From positions 1,612,001 to 1,676,000 of the forward strand of contig JAEUWY010000023.1 of NCBI GenBank assembly GCA_022059125.1: DNA of 64,000 nucleotides, read 5' to 3'. Both the position numbers and the translations under genes were made by a program. The DNA is from Corynespora cassiicola (Eukaryota > Ascomycota > Dothideomycetes > Pleosporales > Corynesporascaceae). Position 1 is the stretch's first letter, and each line of letters opens with the position of its first letter. The notes under the pieces were generated by a model. The model did no database searches, was not told where the DNA came from, and saw only the letters and a list, made by a program, of their open reading frames with translations. This document shows, in pieces, positions 44,657-57,053 of the stretch.

Positions 44657-46202
44657 TTATACTCTTGCAGCGAACTTTCTGTCCATCATGAAGCGAACCA
44701 TTGACATTAGCACCGCACTCAACAGCGTCATAGAACCAGCATAAAAAATTGCTGGTCGGTAAGCTCGAAGACCAGTTCCTGTGCTGCCATAGACTTCAAG
44801 CAATAAGCCTGCGATGGGTGCACCCTAATAAAGCATCAGTTTCTCCCCAAAAAACAAGGTGCAGGTTCCTCACCATAAAATAGCCAAAAGTCCATGAAGT
44901 TATCAGCATAGAGGTAATATTCGCGATTTCACCATCGCCAAACACCGCACCAGTCACAACCGGCATCAGGCTAAAAAATCCACCAGCACCTATTCCATTG
45001 AGAATGGAGAAGAAAATCAGTAGTCCGAAGGAGTTCGCAAAAGGCCAGAGGGTGAAGGAGCTGATGCTAACGACGCAAAGCGAAACGATCATGCTGTTGA
45101 CAGGCCCCAGAGCCGCATCGGCTCCCAGGCCCATCCCAATACGACCGACAGCTGAGGCGAGATTCCACGAGGCTAAGATACCAGCACCAGCTTGACTAGA
45201 AAGTCCAATAGACGATACACACAAAGGAAGGAGAAATGGCGGAACAGAAAGTGGAAAAGTGGCGATGGCACCCATGAAAAGCATGAGTACAAACCGCAGA
45301 TTTCGGAAAAGATGCCTGCTCCACGTGTTAGCAAATACTGGCTGCGTAATCTGACTTATGAACTCACCACTGTACACGCGACATTGCGCGCCCACGACCC
45401 ATAGGCTGCCTAAGAAAGTAAGACGCCGGAACGCATATGGACCATGCCACAACCCCGAGGAACTTCAAAGTGTTTGCAAGCCCGGCCGTTGTTATCAACT
45501 TATCCAGAGAAAGGGCCATAGTGGCCGACCCTACTCCAGCGCCGGCATATACAATACCAGTCGCCAGCCCGCGCTTCCTTTTGAACCACAGCGAAGGAAC
45601 CGTCGCCGCCGGCTGCCAACAATTTTAGCCAACGTCCAAAAAAAAGCGCGCGCAAGAAACCATCTCACCAAAAACAACAACCCAGCTCCAATCCCGAATA
45701 TGACTCCCTGCGTGACAAACATAGCGGGCACCGACTTGGTCGCGAACCCTGCAGTAAATTCTCCAAGGCCGAGGAACAGGCCGCCCATACAAGCAGTGGC
45801 TCGGTACCCAATACGGCCAATGATGCGCGCAACTATCATGCCAATGAGCGGCGACATCGATGACCCGACGGAGCCTATGAAGGCCAGCGTCGAAACGCTC
45901 GCGAGATGAGCCTTGTAGAGATGGAGCTGCATGATGCCGTAGGAATATATGAGGCCGAGTGAAACGAAGAGTATGGTGGAGCCGGCGAGCACTACAGGCC
46001 AGCCTTCTTTCTTGTCCCATTCGTCCTCGAAGCCTGTTGGGTGGTTTAGGGCAATGTTCTCTTCTGATGTTCTGCCTTGGCTGTGTAGGCTGCTGGTACT
46101 GGTGCTGCGGCGCAACAATGTTGCGAGGTCAATGTCGCCATCCGTGCTGGATTGGTGTCCGCTGGGAGGCTCCAGCGCAGTGATTGTTTGCGGGGATAAC
46201 AT
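44657..46202 (-). CDS. MFS monocarboxylate-type transporter
   Basis: Second MCT-like transporter in the window, distinct from the one at 30655. Exons are 46202-45669, 45612-45368, 45315-44874 and 44824-44657 (introns 56, 52 and 49 nt), 462 residues. About 80 polar N-terminal residues precede TM1 (GWPVVLAGSTILFVSLGLIYSYG, lacking the DGG motif of classical members). Also seen are GVIFGIGAGLLFL, WFKRKRGLATGIVYAGAGVG and NLASAVGRIGMGLGADA. The last exon supplies GAPIAGLLLEVYG and the final membrane span. All phases agree. Substrate not assignable. Confidence 0.88.
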
Positions 46203-46757
46203 TTTTTTTTTACGTCAATGTTCACTTTATCAAGTTTGTCGCATTAGTTTATAAGATAAAGAGTGTGGTACAACGGGTACGTGTGAAGGTACTCTTCACA
46301 GCTATAATGGGTATGGAATACGCTTGTCGAATAGCGAAAAATATTCCACGGCTTGCCCAACGGAATTCGAAGTCTAGTGCTATCCTTATGCATAATAATT
46401 GGCTAAATAAAAAGCAAAACTAGATGACCGTTCTTAAGAGTCGGTTCGTGTCGCTCATACATAGGGCGCGGGGGCTGTGGGTGCGATAACAAACAGAAAA
46501 TTGGCCGGCGAACGCGGATGTACAGGGCTAATTATCCCGTGCCTTGGTACCCTGGGCTTATAAAACAAACTGCATTGGTTCACAAAATGAACTGCAAATA
46601 TGACTAAAGGTAAATCAGTAGGAACATTGCAGACATGAATACTGAGAACGAGAGTGGTATCGCACAAAAACACCAGACTGAGACCAAAACAGTGCGCTCA
46701 GTAAACCGTAACCAATAAAATACTAGAGAATAAACGAGGCATCGTAGCGTGAGAAAA
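46203..46757. other. Intergenic region
   Basis: Between the MCT-like promoter and the 3' end of the Ca2+/H+ exchanger. Nothing recognised. Confidence 0.5.
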
Positions 46758-48620
46758 TCACTGAAAATACGAAGCTAGCCTATTAGAAATGCGTTAGCTG
46801 AGAGCAAGACGATAAGGTAGACTTTTAAATTACCCAATGATGATATAGCCAGCGCAGAGGCAAGTTCCCTTCACGTAGCTGCCTTTCTCATCAAACACCA
46901 AGCTCAAGAAAAGTACCGAACTCGCCGTGAGCGTAACGCTCTCAAAGCCAGTAAAATGCAAGCTCATCTCTCGGTTCATAGCCCAGCCAACAAGGACTAT
47001 CAGTGGAGTGACAAACAAAGCGATCTGTATTGCACTACCTATTGCGACCGCAAAGGCCAGGTCCATCTGCCTTCTCGACGCGAACATGATGCCCGAGACG
47101 AGCTCGGCAGCATTTCCGACGATTGGCAGGATGATGAGGCCGACCATGGTTTTGGATACGGGAGAATGTGCAACGAAGTGGTCAATGCTGTTGACGAGGT
47201 AGTCGCCACAGACGGAGATCAAACCGGTGGATAGGATGAGTAAGGCAATGGGCATGCTCTTCCTCACCCACGATACGGACTTCAGCAGTTCAATCGCGGT
47301 ATCCACTTTCGTAGCCCAAGATGATGCAAGCGAAGGGTCTGGCAGAGAATCCGTGTAATCAGCCCGGAGCATTCTCTGCGCTTCAAGGTCTACAGGTGGG
47401 TTGGTAGGAGGGGTTGTAGGAGGGGTTCGTGGGTAGGATACTGTGCGTCGGTGGTATGTGGGACGATGAAGTTCTACGACCTCATCCATCTCCGGAGCAT
47501 CAACTGGGTCGTCAAGCTGTATTAATGGCTTGTATGAATATTTGGTCGACTTCAGCTGTGTCCAGAGATAGATGAGGTAAACTACGATCAAGACTATGGA
47601 GATAGTCCGACTGAGAGCTAGTATGTCACGCGCAAGCTCAGCTTCATCATCGGATGTCTTGAGTGTAGACTTCAACATGATTAGCCATCAAGATTTCATT
47701 CGACAGGAGCGGAGTGACCAACTGGAACAAGCAAGCTCACTGTTGTGAGACATAGAAGGCCTGCAGCGACTCGTGTCGCAAGGACATTATAGAACTGAGA
47801 GCGCTCTTGCGACTCACCAGCCAATATAGCAAGACCGAGTACGAGTAGATTGTTCACAACGATTGATCCAAGTAGCGAAGTTCGTACGATCATGTATTGA
47901 CGGGAGATCAAGGCATGGCTGAGAAGGGTTAGGGTATGCGAGAACGAGGGTTGACGCGAGGTTTCCTTACACGCTGCATTCCGTTAAATCAATGTTGCTG
48001 TGGACAGATGACAACTTACAAGATGACCATCTCAGTAGCATTACCCATAGTCACGTTCACTAATGCCCCCGTTGTCTCCCCCAGAAAGCTCGAGAGGTCA
48101 TCGGTGGCGCGACATAGAACATCGGCCAAGGGGATGACTGCAAGACAGTTCAAGATGAAGACTGCCGTGTCGCTGCAACCAACATGCGGCGACAGAATCC
48201 CGGCTGGAACGAAGACCAACAGGAGGCGGCTCCAGTTGATGGTAATGTAGCTAGCGGTCGAGACCACCAAATTCTGTAGTCTTTCCGCAGCTGTCTCGCC
48301 GATCGTGGGCGGCGTGAAAGATATGTATCCATGAGCCAAATCACAAGTCGGCTAAGATGCCAGATTAGCGCGATGATTTAGGGTTGAGAGTGTGTCAATA
48401 TTACCAGCGCTAGAGGTTCAGATATAGAGGGTCTCTGATCAAAGATACGGTATCCCGTTTCAGGGAGTTGATCCAGGAGTGGATCATGATTGTCAAGGCT
48501 GTGATGTCCCTCATCGGGATCTATAGCGGCTTCATTGGGTGCGTCCTCGTTGTCGCCGCTGCAATCACCTGGAGAAATATTCCCGCAACTAGAAATGTTA
48601 TTTCGAGAAACATGGTGCAT
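46758..48620 (-). CDS. Ca2+/H+ exchanger (CAX family, vacuolar)
   Basis: Cation/proton antiporter predicted to load Ca2+ into the vacuole. Exons are 48620-48405, 48351-48020, 47918-47723, 47669-46834 and 46779-46758 (introns 53, 101, 53 and 54 nt), 533 residues. Two CaCA repeats carry the conserved cation-site motifs: GALVNVTMGNATEMVI in the first half and LIILPIVGNAAELVSG in the second. A long polar loop with Pro/Thr repeats (RTPPTTPPTNPP) separates the halves. The last coding exon is only 22 nt and completes IIIGLASYFQ. The 47722 donor reads GTTGGT, weaker than the rest. The N-terminal 80 residues are polar and could hold an autoinhibitory region. Start at 48620 is the first ATG. Confidence 0.9.
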
Positions 48621-51514
48621 CCTTTGGTGACGGAGCAGAGATGGGAAAGGAGGGGAATGGGAGCAGGATCCTCTGAGGGGTTGCTCAGGGTCTTAAGAGC
48701 AGTGTTACGATGGACGCTATGCAGATAGAGAGATAGGCGAGATGACAGTTGACAGGCCATCCGTACAAGGAAACCCGTTGGTAGAGCGGTGGAGATGGTT
48801 AACGCGCTTGCCCCATCCTCCTGATCCGTACCGAAGTGTATGCGCGATTTTGCCCATACAGGAGGAGACTCCGCCTCGCAAGGTGAACAGTCATTCAACT
48901 TCACACGCCTGTTAACCAAAGCACCAACTGGAGAAGACAATGAGAACTTTGCTATACTCAAAATATCTTACAATTCAATTGGTTTACTCAAAATCTGGAC
49001 AGCCATATTCTACCTATCGTGGGAGCTACGCGGGAGGCCCGTGCACTTGACGGCGGAGCAACCACGCCCTGCATGAGGGGATGGAAAATGCCTCATGTCT
49101 TGAAAGGGGCGGATGAGCAGCAGACTGGCGCCGCGGAATAGCCGGATAGTAGTCATTGATGCAGTCTGCACATCTCTGCTACTCGTAACAAACTTGGAAG
49201 CCTCCCCTATGACGTTTTCGGTTTCTGTGGAGAAGTGAGCAATTGACGTCCAAACTAAAAGGAACCAAAACGTACATACAAGCATCCTACACATAGGAAA
49301 GACGGATGCTAAGCGCAAGTCAGTTAGTGTAAGCTCGGTTGGCAGATGCTTGAAGGAGCGTGTCGTCCGTGCGGGATTTAGGACGGCGCGATGCTGCGGC
49401 CATTCCGTGGGTCCCCACATGGACAGGCCCGTCATTCAGGACGGGGCATGCAATAGAGAAGAAGCACAGGATCGCGCGTTTGGGGTGGTTTGGGACATCC
49501 CGTGTCGAATGTGGGGGATCCAGGCGGTGTAGGCAGGTCATTGGGACCATCCTTGGCGAAGGGCTACACCTAAACATGTAAGACATGAGTAGTGGCGGCA
49601 GCACGGCGCAATTGGCAGAATTGATATGACATCATGCCTTAGCCTGGCCGCGGTTGCGCCTGTGTGGACAAGGTTTCCAGCATCTGAATGTAGTAGCCCC
49701 CACTGCCCGGAACGATACGAAATGAAGTTTTTCCAAGAATGTTTATCACTTAGCCAACAGATTTCTCTCGAAAGCGTGTATGGATGGTTATGAATACCAC
49801 GGCATTTGCGCGATGTGTGTAGTATTGTTTCGGCAGTTTTAATCAGCTCTTCCGTTAACGGCTGCCCGATTGACGTCCATGAGGACTGTCAGAACGACGA
49901 CTGCTGCATGTGACCCCCGCGTCGATCGATCATACTGATACCAAAGCAAGAATGGTCATGGTGTTATCCGTGAGCGATAATATCTACAGTTGTCGGCTGA
50001 GAGCACATGTTCGGCTGGCAACGTTCATGTGGAGCGTGAGCACTGATCGTGAGGCGAAATGCAAAAGACAGACCGTCTCAGTTCAAAAGTTCGATGTAAG
50101 TAGATCGAAGCAACTGTGAATCGTGGCAATGTGAGATGGTGGGAAAAGACGGTGTAAAAGTGAAGCGTCGCAGAAGAAAGTTGGAACAGCTTTGCCAAGG
50201 TTTTGGTCTTATCGATAAGGTCATCCCGATTTAGAAGCGATTGCCGAGGTGGACATAGCGGGGACACGTGCGCACTGTCACCATTCCAAGACCTCGGGAA
50301 TTCACAAAGGCAATATCTAAGCACTGCTGCTTGACCACAACCATCTGCTCTTTTCACAGATGCATTATTTAAATATTCTTTCTGGTGAGGTTTCCATGAG
50401 CTGTTACTCACATGAGTGGAGCGACTTGGGTGCCTGGCCGCCGCGTCGGAACGATAGCAACTTCAGATGTAATCAAGACCAGCAGGCGGCGCCTCCCGCG
50501 CAATTTATCTAGTCACTCTATGATTCCGAGAGGATGTCAAGAGGTATCAAGACATTAGGCGCGAATCAGATAAGCCTTTTTCATGGGACTCGTGGAGATG
50601 TCGCCGACCTGGGGTCACCCCGCATCCATTTCTGGCAGTTTGCCGAGAATCTCCAAGGTCAATGGACCACCCATTGCTTTCCATGCCCACACACATTCCT
50701 GTATCTCCAGTTTGGGCTGCAACATTTATCGACGCAATGCTGTAGCAACATCTTTCACCGCTCCATGACGCTCCTGTACACCATATCCCAGATACTTAGG
50801 ACCTTCGTCAATGCTATCATCGCCAATGCTTCAAGTCAAAACCTCAATCGTTGAACCGAAAGCTGCTGACATCTCTCTGCTGATCAGACAAGGGTTGTGT
50901 GGACAGAGTTTTCCTAATCCGGCCGCATAAATGAAATGTTGCCCCATCGTGGCTAGCCTGCGTCTCCCAGCCTGACTTTAGCAGATGCGCAATAACACCA
51001 CACGGGTGCGGGGAGAATCCTTCAACTTGAAAGCCATCCCAGTATCCAAGGTGTAATCGTTGCGTTCAAGCACCATGTTTGACATTTGGCAGCCTCAGGT
51101 CCGTGGTCCCTGATTCTCTGGATTTTTAACCGGTCAGACGGTAGGTAGATGCAAGGAGGCGTCCTTCTTTCTTGTCCCTGTGCTGACCTGCATGCCACTT
51201 TGATGAGCGAACAATGGCCAGAACTCGCTACTCTGCCAAATTCCCACGGCCCCTCTCGCTCTGCCCTACAGGGCTACCTTAGCTGCATTTGGCAATAAGG
51301 CAAGCATGTCTCTGCCGTGCAACTTAGTGGCTCACCGCTCTGAGCTGAATCCTTACGGCCCTGCCTGATCATTCGTTGACCTCGCTCCAGGCGTGCGGCA
51401 CACGCTGATGAAGCCGGCACAATGCGTCAGGTATATATGGCGAAGCCCTGCTAATCAGCGGGCTGTCGATGTCTGCCGCTCGACCGCTGTAAATGGAACG
51501 CTGCAACTCCAGCC
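48621..51514. other. Large intergenic region
   Basis: Nearly 2.9 kb between divergent Ca2+/H+ exchanger and lectin-like genes. Several open frames of 60-140 codons occur on both strands (for example 49010-49435 minus and 50534-50854 plus), but none shows family motifs. A small lineage-specific gene or noncoding RNA cannot be excluded. Confidence 0.4.
51432..51438 (+). promoter_or_regulatory. TATA box of the lectin-like gene
   Basis: TATATAT lies 77 bp upstream of the ATG at 51515, in the same orientation. Confidence 0.5.
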
Positions 51515-53277
51515 ATGGATTCCGCCAACAAGAGGGTGGACACAACATACAAAATCGATAGTCCTCCCGATGAGGCACCCCCAAATGATTCTCCTAGCGT
51601 GAACGCGCCGGAGAAGTTATTCCCACACAATCCGGAGTGTGTGCACTCTTGTGCTCTGGCCTACAGCTCGCTGACTGGATTTCAGACCTGCATCGTCCAA
51701 GGAGGCTATACATGATGCTCCAGAGGTTGTTGAGCCATGGATTGCTACTCAGCGCAGACCAACCTCTCCATTTTCAATGGATGAGACGGTGATATCTGGG
51801 TTCCAGCCACTGGAGTTCGATGAAAAGGGCGAACCTCTTCCTCGGCGAGTCTCGGAAAATCCCACAGAAAAAGAGCCGAAGAAATTTGGCATACCACGAC
51901 GATACCTCATGGGTGTCATTCTGCTAGTATTTGTAGTTCTACTTGCCCTCGGGCTAGGACTTGGGCTGGGGCTGGGGCTGAGACAGGACAGTGGGGACTC
52001 TTCGTAAGTCTATTGCCCAAGACGGAAGGGTATGGTATTGACCCATTCTAAACCCAGATCAGCCGAAGAATTAGGACTCGTTGACCCGTATTGTATAAGT
52101 AACCCGCAATACTGTATAGGTGGTACACTCGGCACTTCCTACTACACAACAAATGGAACGTTCAATGGATCAGGAATAGCATTGGCGACCGAATTCTGGA
52201 ACCACCAAGAGCGCAAAGTTATGACTTTATACTTTCAGCACTGGACTGGAGAACTGCGGTCGATTCAACTCACGCCAAGAGGGGAGTGGATTGGTGGTAC
52301 GAGATCCGAGGTGATTGGTACCGATGCGAAAAATGCTACGCCTATATCTGTCGTCTCCTATGCTATTAACGACACTGCCATGGTGAGTTTGGCTTATACC
52401 CGACCGCTCTCTCTAAGGACACTATTGACCCAACCGTTAGTGGCACATCTTTTACATATCCAAAGACAATCGTGTACGTCAAAAGCAGAACAGCAACAGT
52501 ACAAACATCTGGCAAGACGGCCCTCTCAATGATCTCAATCTGACTGTGTATGATGCCCCCAACGTCGGCTTACAAGCATGCTGGTATGGCAACTACTACG
52601 GCGACTCGGATGCATCAAAGTTCCCTACGCGCGACGGCAATAACAATACTATTCCCTTCAACTCCACCACACACGGAATGCACCTCTGGTACCCTACAGA
52701 CGAGACAACTTTTCGCCAGTACGGCTGGTACGAAGGGCAGAACCAGTGGGTCGACCAGCACACCTGGACCGGCATGAACGCCCACGCAGGCGTCGGCTGC
52801 TACAGCTGGCTGCCCGGCACCACCACGTACGCCATGATGGTCAACACGCAAAACACGGCCGAGATCTGGTGGAAGGACACAGACACCAACGTGACCTCGA
52901 CCGCCGAGCACCCAATCAACACCTGGGAAAACGCCACCCGCTACGCCATCAACGACGTGTACCCCGGCACCTCCCTCGGCTTCACAGAGTACCTCTACGC
53001 CCAGATGAACGACGGCTCCGTCAGGGGATACGACATCAGCTGGGACGCCGAGAACACGACCGCCGTCGCGGAAAATGGGTTCGCGGTTGGCGGCGCGCGG
53101 GGCACCATTCCGGGCCTCAAGGGCACGCACATGAGCGTCACGTCGGTGCCTGACCAGAGCGGTGGGACCAGCTTGTACGTGTTCTATCAGACGCGGGGCG
53201 ATGACTTGAGCGTCTTCACAAGGGATATCAAGGGTGGGCAGTGGACGCAGGGTGAGCTGCCGATCCCAGATGATTAG
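51515..53277 (+). CDS. Membrane-anchored fucose-lectin-like protein
   Basis: Type II membrane protein with an extracellular domain of the fungal fucose-specific lectin (AAL-type propeller) family. Exons are 51515-51636, 51686-52003, 52058-52382 and 52441-53277 (introns 49, 54 and 58 nt), 533 residues. The cytoplasmic N-terminus has a Pro/acidic region with DAPEVVEPW; one membrane segment (LMGVILLVFVVLLALGLGLG) is extended by Gly-Leu repeats. The lectin part has repeated Trp/Tyr blades (FWNHQERKVMTLYFQHW, ACWYGNYYGDSD, TYAMMVNTQNTAEIWWKD, SLYVFYQTRG) and many N-glycosylation sites. The first donor is ambiguous: GTTATT at 51616 also keeps phase. Sugar binding is inferred from family, not demonstrated. 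Confidence 0.87.
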
Positions 53278-53662
53278 CTCGCATTCGCATTGCATCGCTT
53301 CATTGCAATGTTTTGCTTGTGTCGCTCGCTATATGTGGAAACGAATTTCCTTTTTCTCACCCTCTCGGTTACCTTCCGCAGGCCGGCGCGCATCCTTTCT
53401 TTGTAGAAAATTCATGCAATGCGCAGTTTCTGGCGCCACGTATTGAGCGGTGGGGTCCGGCTGCAGAAGTTTATATATATAATTTTGCCGAGCGAGGGGC
53501 GCGGCTTGTGTAAAACGGTGTCTGATCTATGTACGGCAATGCGTGTTTGTCTTTCTAAAGTAGCTGCGGGTTTGCGACTACTAGAGTGACATCATCTCAT
53601 GTCAGAGCAATGCATCGCTCCCACCAAATGTGGCAAGAAAGAACGCGTAGTTTTCTCAATTT
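53278..53662. other. Convergent intergenic region
   Basis: A shared 3' flank of the lectin-like and Dal5-type permease genes. Nothing recognised. Confidence 0.5.
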
Positions 53663-55576
53663 TTAGTGGGCGAATCGGAAGTCAAGGCTGCAAAAGTGTT
53701 AGCTTTTTTCCGGGAGAGAAACTTCGGGAGATGACTTACCGCTTCATGCCTTCATCTTTGGTGCTCACGATGTAATCCTCTTGCTCCTCCTTGGTCATCG
53801 CATTCCACTGCGCCTCCCTGACTCTGTTACGCCAAATATAAAACGCCTTGACCAAGAAGAATAGGACGATGTTGAAGCAGCAAATCGCCAATAGAATCTT
53901 GTTCCCCCTCCTGTACAGAGGCTGGTCGTCATCGCGATAGATGTTCGACGCGATGATGTTACCGGACTGAACAAACATGTTGTAGAAGGCTGCAGAGACG
54001 GCGCGCGTGCGAACCGTGTTGCTGTTCTTCGCGTTCCAGCCCACCAAGATAGCGTGACAGTACGGGTAGCTCAACAGGCCGGTGAGCAGCGCGTAACGGA
54101 CCCATGGGTTTGCGCTGCCGGGAAGCGTAACAAGGCCCACAAGCCAGGGGAAAATCCAGATATTGGACAAAGAGCTTATCATTGCGCGTTCTTTGAATCG
54201 TTCCGAGAGCCAGGTGAGAACCAGCAGCTGGACGGCGAAGAGGAACTGGGAGGGAATGGCGAGGAGATTGGCTTGGAAGACGCTGAAACCGAGTTGGCGC
54301 AGAATGTACGAAAGGTAGTTAGCAGGCGGAGATGGAGGAATGTAGGCGAGGAGTCCAATGATGTATAGGGGCCAGAGCTCCCAATCCAACGCTGACTTGA
54401 GCAGGTGACTGGGACCGACGGCTTGGCGGTTGTTCATATCGCCTTTGGATGGGCTATGCGACTTGGGTATTAGCTGATGAGACTATGCGCACATACGTTG
54501 GAGAAACTTACTCATCCCGAAGAATTCGGTTCACAAGAATGTGCTCCTCGTGCTCATTGAACCAGCCATCTTTGCCTCTGAGCCATCCTTTCGTTTGGGT
54601 AGCACCGGGAGGCATGAGGCCCCACGAAAGTACACCAATCACAAAGGTGAGCACACCCTCGATCAGGAAGAGATATTGCCAGCCGCCCCAGCCATTCAGT
54701 CCTCTCATTTGTAGAATACCGGCGGCGAGCAGCGAGCCGACAATGTTGCACGTGCTGAGGGCGGTCCAGAACCATGCTAGACGAGTGGGGAGTTCGTTTG
54801 ATTTCTATCCAATTGTCAGTGATGAGAAATACGCATCAAGGGGGAAAAGCACGCACGAAGAAGTACGTTAGCCACAAGACGATGTCGGGGATGAATCCAC
54901 CCATTAGCAATCCGAGCAGGCATCGGATCGTGTAGTATGCCGCTTTCGTCTTAATTCCCGCTTGCGCTGCGCTAACGATGGACCAAGAGCAGATGATGAA
55001 CGGGATCCACCTGTCTGCCCCCAACTTCTTGCTAATCAAGCCGCTCGGGAGTTCTGCGCAGAGGAACGAGGCGAGAAAAATAGTCTGTCCATAGTTGAAA
55101 TCATTCGTGTTCATGTCTGAACCTTGTTAGAATATGCCTCGTTTTTATGTAGCTGCGCGATACATACCCAACTCCCTCAACATGTTATCCGAGATCGCGC
55201 GATTGATGTTTTTCCTGTTCAGATCCAGGGCGCAGAACATGAGCCATGCCCAAAAAGTGATCCTCAGATCGAGCTACAATGCATTAGCTTCCGTGGTATC
55301 CTGTATAACCGTGGTCAGATTTACCTTTCGCACAAGCTTTTTCTCCTCTTCGGCCGTCCAGGTGTAATTCGGGTCGAAGCGATGGCGTCCCTCGTATTGG
55401 GCGGTCTCGTAGATCTCGCGCCAATACTGAGCTGACACGGGATCGCTAAAGACATGATTGTCGTATGAACCATGGAGCGGCTTTGGGGGGGCTTGCTCGG
55501 CCTCTGCCTGCGACGAGCTTGAGTCGCCGCTTTGGGTGACGGGCACCTTCTTCTCGTCGGCCGCGACTGTTGCCAT
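53663..55576 (-). CDS. MFS anion permease of the Dal5/allantoate type
   Basis: Member of the anion:cation symporter branch of the MFS (Dal5, Tna1, pantothenate permease group) for uptake of organic acids or vitamins. Exons are 55576-55325, 55273-55168, 55116-54857, 54804-54512, 54453-53740 and 53687-53663 (introns 51, 51, 52, 58 and 52 nt), 549 residues. Family signs: WAWLMFCALDLNRKNINRA at TM1, FNYGQTIFLASFLCAELPSG, NGWGGWQYLFLIEGVLTF and HAILVGWNAKNSNTVRTRA. The last exon is 25 nt; it uses a GTAAGT donor and a CTAAC-TTTTGCAG acceptor, and gives the family-like end KDEGMKRLDFRFAH instead of stopping at KR. Substrate not assigned. Confidence 0.9.
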
Positions 55577-57053
55577 AGGTGCAACCACAGCTGTCTCGAG
55601 ATACTCTTGGGTAACGGTTTGCTAATGTAAACCGGGTTGACGGGACGTGAGTTGAGTGTCTCCGGGCTGGCGTTACACGAGATGGACGTCTCCGAGGAGA
55701 TCTTTTAAAGGACCGGAGAATGTTGTTCGCCCTCAAAAGTGAAAAATGGTGCAACATCACTAGCATCTGACAACATGTCTTGGGCACCCAGGTAGGCGTC
55801 TAGGCGAAAAACGCGGTACCGGGAAATTTCTCGATTTCGAAGCCTCTGAATGGCCCAAAGCTACGGCAATTGACCCGATATTCTCTTATCAGGAGAGGCT
55901 CCGAGGGCCACGGATGCCAGGGCTTAATGTGGAGAGGTCGAGAAATAAAAGTAGAATGCACTGTCAGCTTGGCACGAACTTGGAAGACGTGTAGATGCAG
56001 AGGCCTGCAAATAGCTCCGCCTTTGAGCACCCAATCCGCGTGGCGAAAACGAGGATTCCCAGGGGTGGAACCTGGTCCATAACGCTAAACCCTCAGGTTC
56101 GGTATTTGAAGCCCGAAGGAAGGGGGATCTCCGCTTGTTCGAACTCATCTTTAGCTCCACATGGTGCTGGCAAGGAGCACGCAAGTGGTCGTCTAGCGCA
56201 GCATTGGAATCAAATGGTGTACCTAAGTCTGTTTAAAACGTATATGCGGCGCAAATTCGATTTGAATGGAGGCATTGGGACGCAATTAATGCAGGAAGTG
56301 GCCTACAATGTCTTCTTCATAGGTCCGATAAGGTGTGGTTACCCATGCGGGCACGTCAGTTTTTTTGTGATTGCGTCAATCGCACCAACTTAGCGAACCT
56401 GCGAACATGGTGAGATAGCATGGCTGATAGGCACTAGTGCAGATATCTTTTAAGATAGAAGCATTCCGTATCTTCTGACGATAGACACTATTCAATGATG
56501 GTGTCGAACTGGAGTATAAGTGGCATGTCGCACCCTTGAGATAGTTCGTTGGAGGTTGTTTGACCCTCGGATGGACTCGTGATGAGGAGTCTCGTGATCG
56601 TGAGAGGAATTGCGAAAAAGTTGAGCGTGAGCATAGTTTCCGTTTCACTGCTGGTTAGATAATGGCGTACGACGGCTCCTCGCGCTTTGAGCTGAAGGGT
56701 CGGATAGGAGATGATGAAAGATGAGGCTTGTTGACGTTCTTGAGACTACTCGATTAGCTGGCCAATGAGCGTGCACAGAATCAGCAAGGGCCTGCATGGC
56801 TCGGAATTCATGGACCTTTTTCTGGGGATTCCTTAATTCTGCGCATGTGCATGTGCATGTATTTATCTGTTCTTCTGCTTTTTTTTCCTTCCCTTGGCCC
56901 TATCAAATGATGTTTCTGCATGAAAAACATCAAGCTAGGCTAGTTGTATTTGTTCTTGTGCGCTGCCACGTGCAGCTCCCCACGCGACAGCCCCGGATTA
57001 CATGCGGGCAGAGGTGAACCTCAAAAATATCGACCAAGTCTAGACTCGCGAAC
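55577..57053. other. Intergenic region
   Basis: About 1.5 kb between the Dal5-type promoter and the DHA2 3' end. A 132-codon plus-strand frame (55995-56393) has no recognisable features. A short TGCATG repeat lies near 56843. Confidence 0.45.

Noticed and set aside
50534..50854. 106-codon plus-strand frame in the large intergenic gap
   Set aside because: No signal peptide, motif or splice-supported extension; similar-length frames occur on the other strand.
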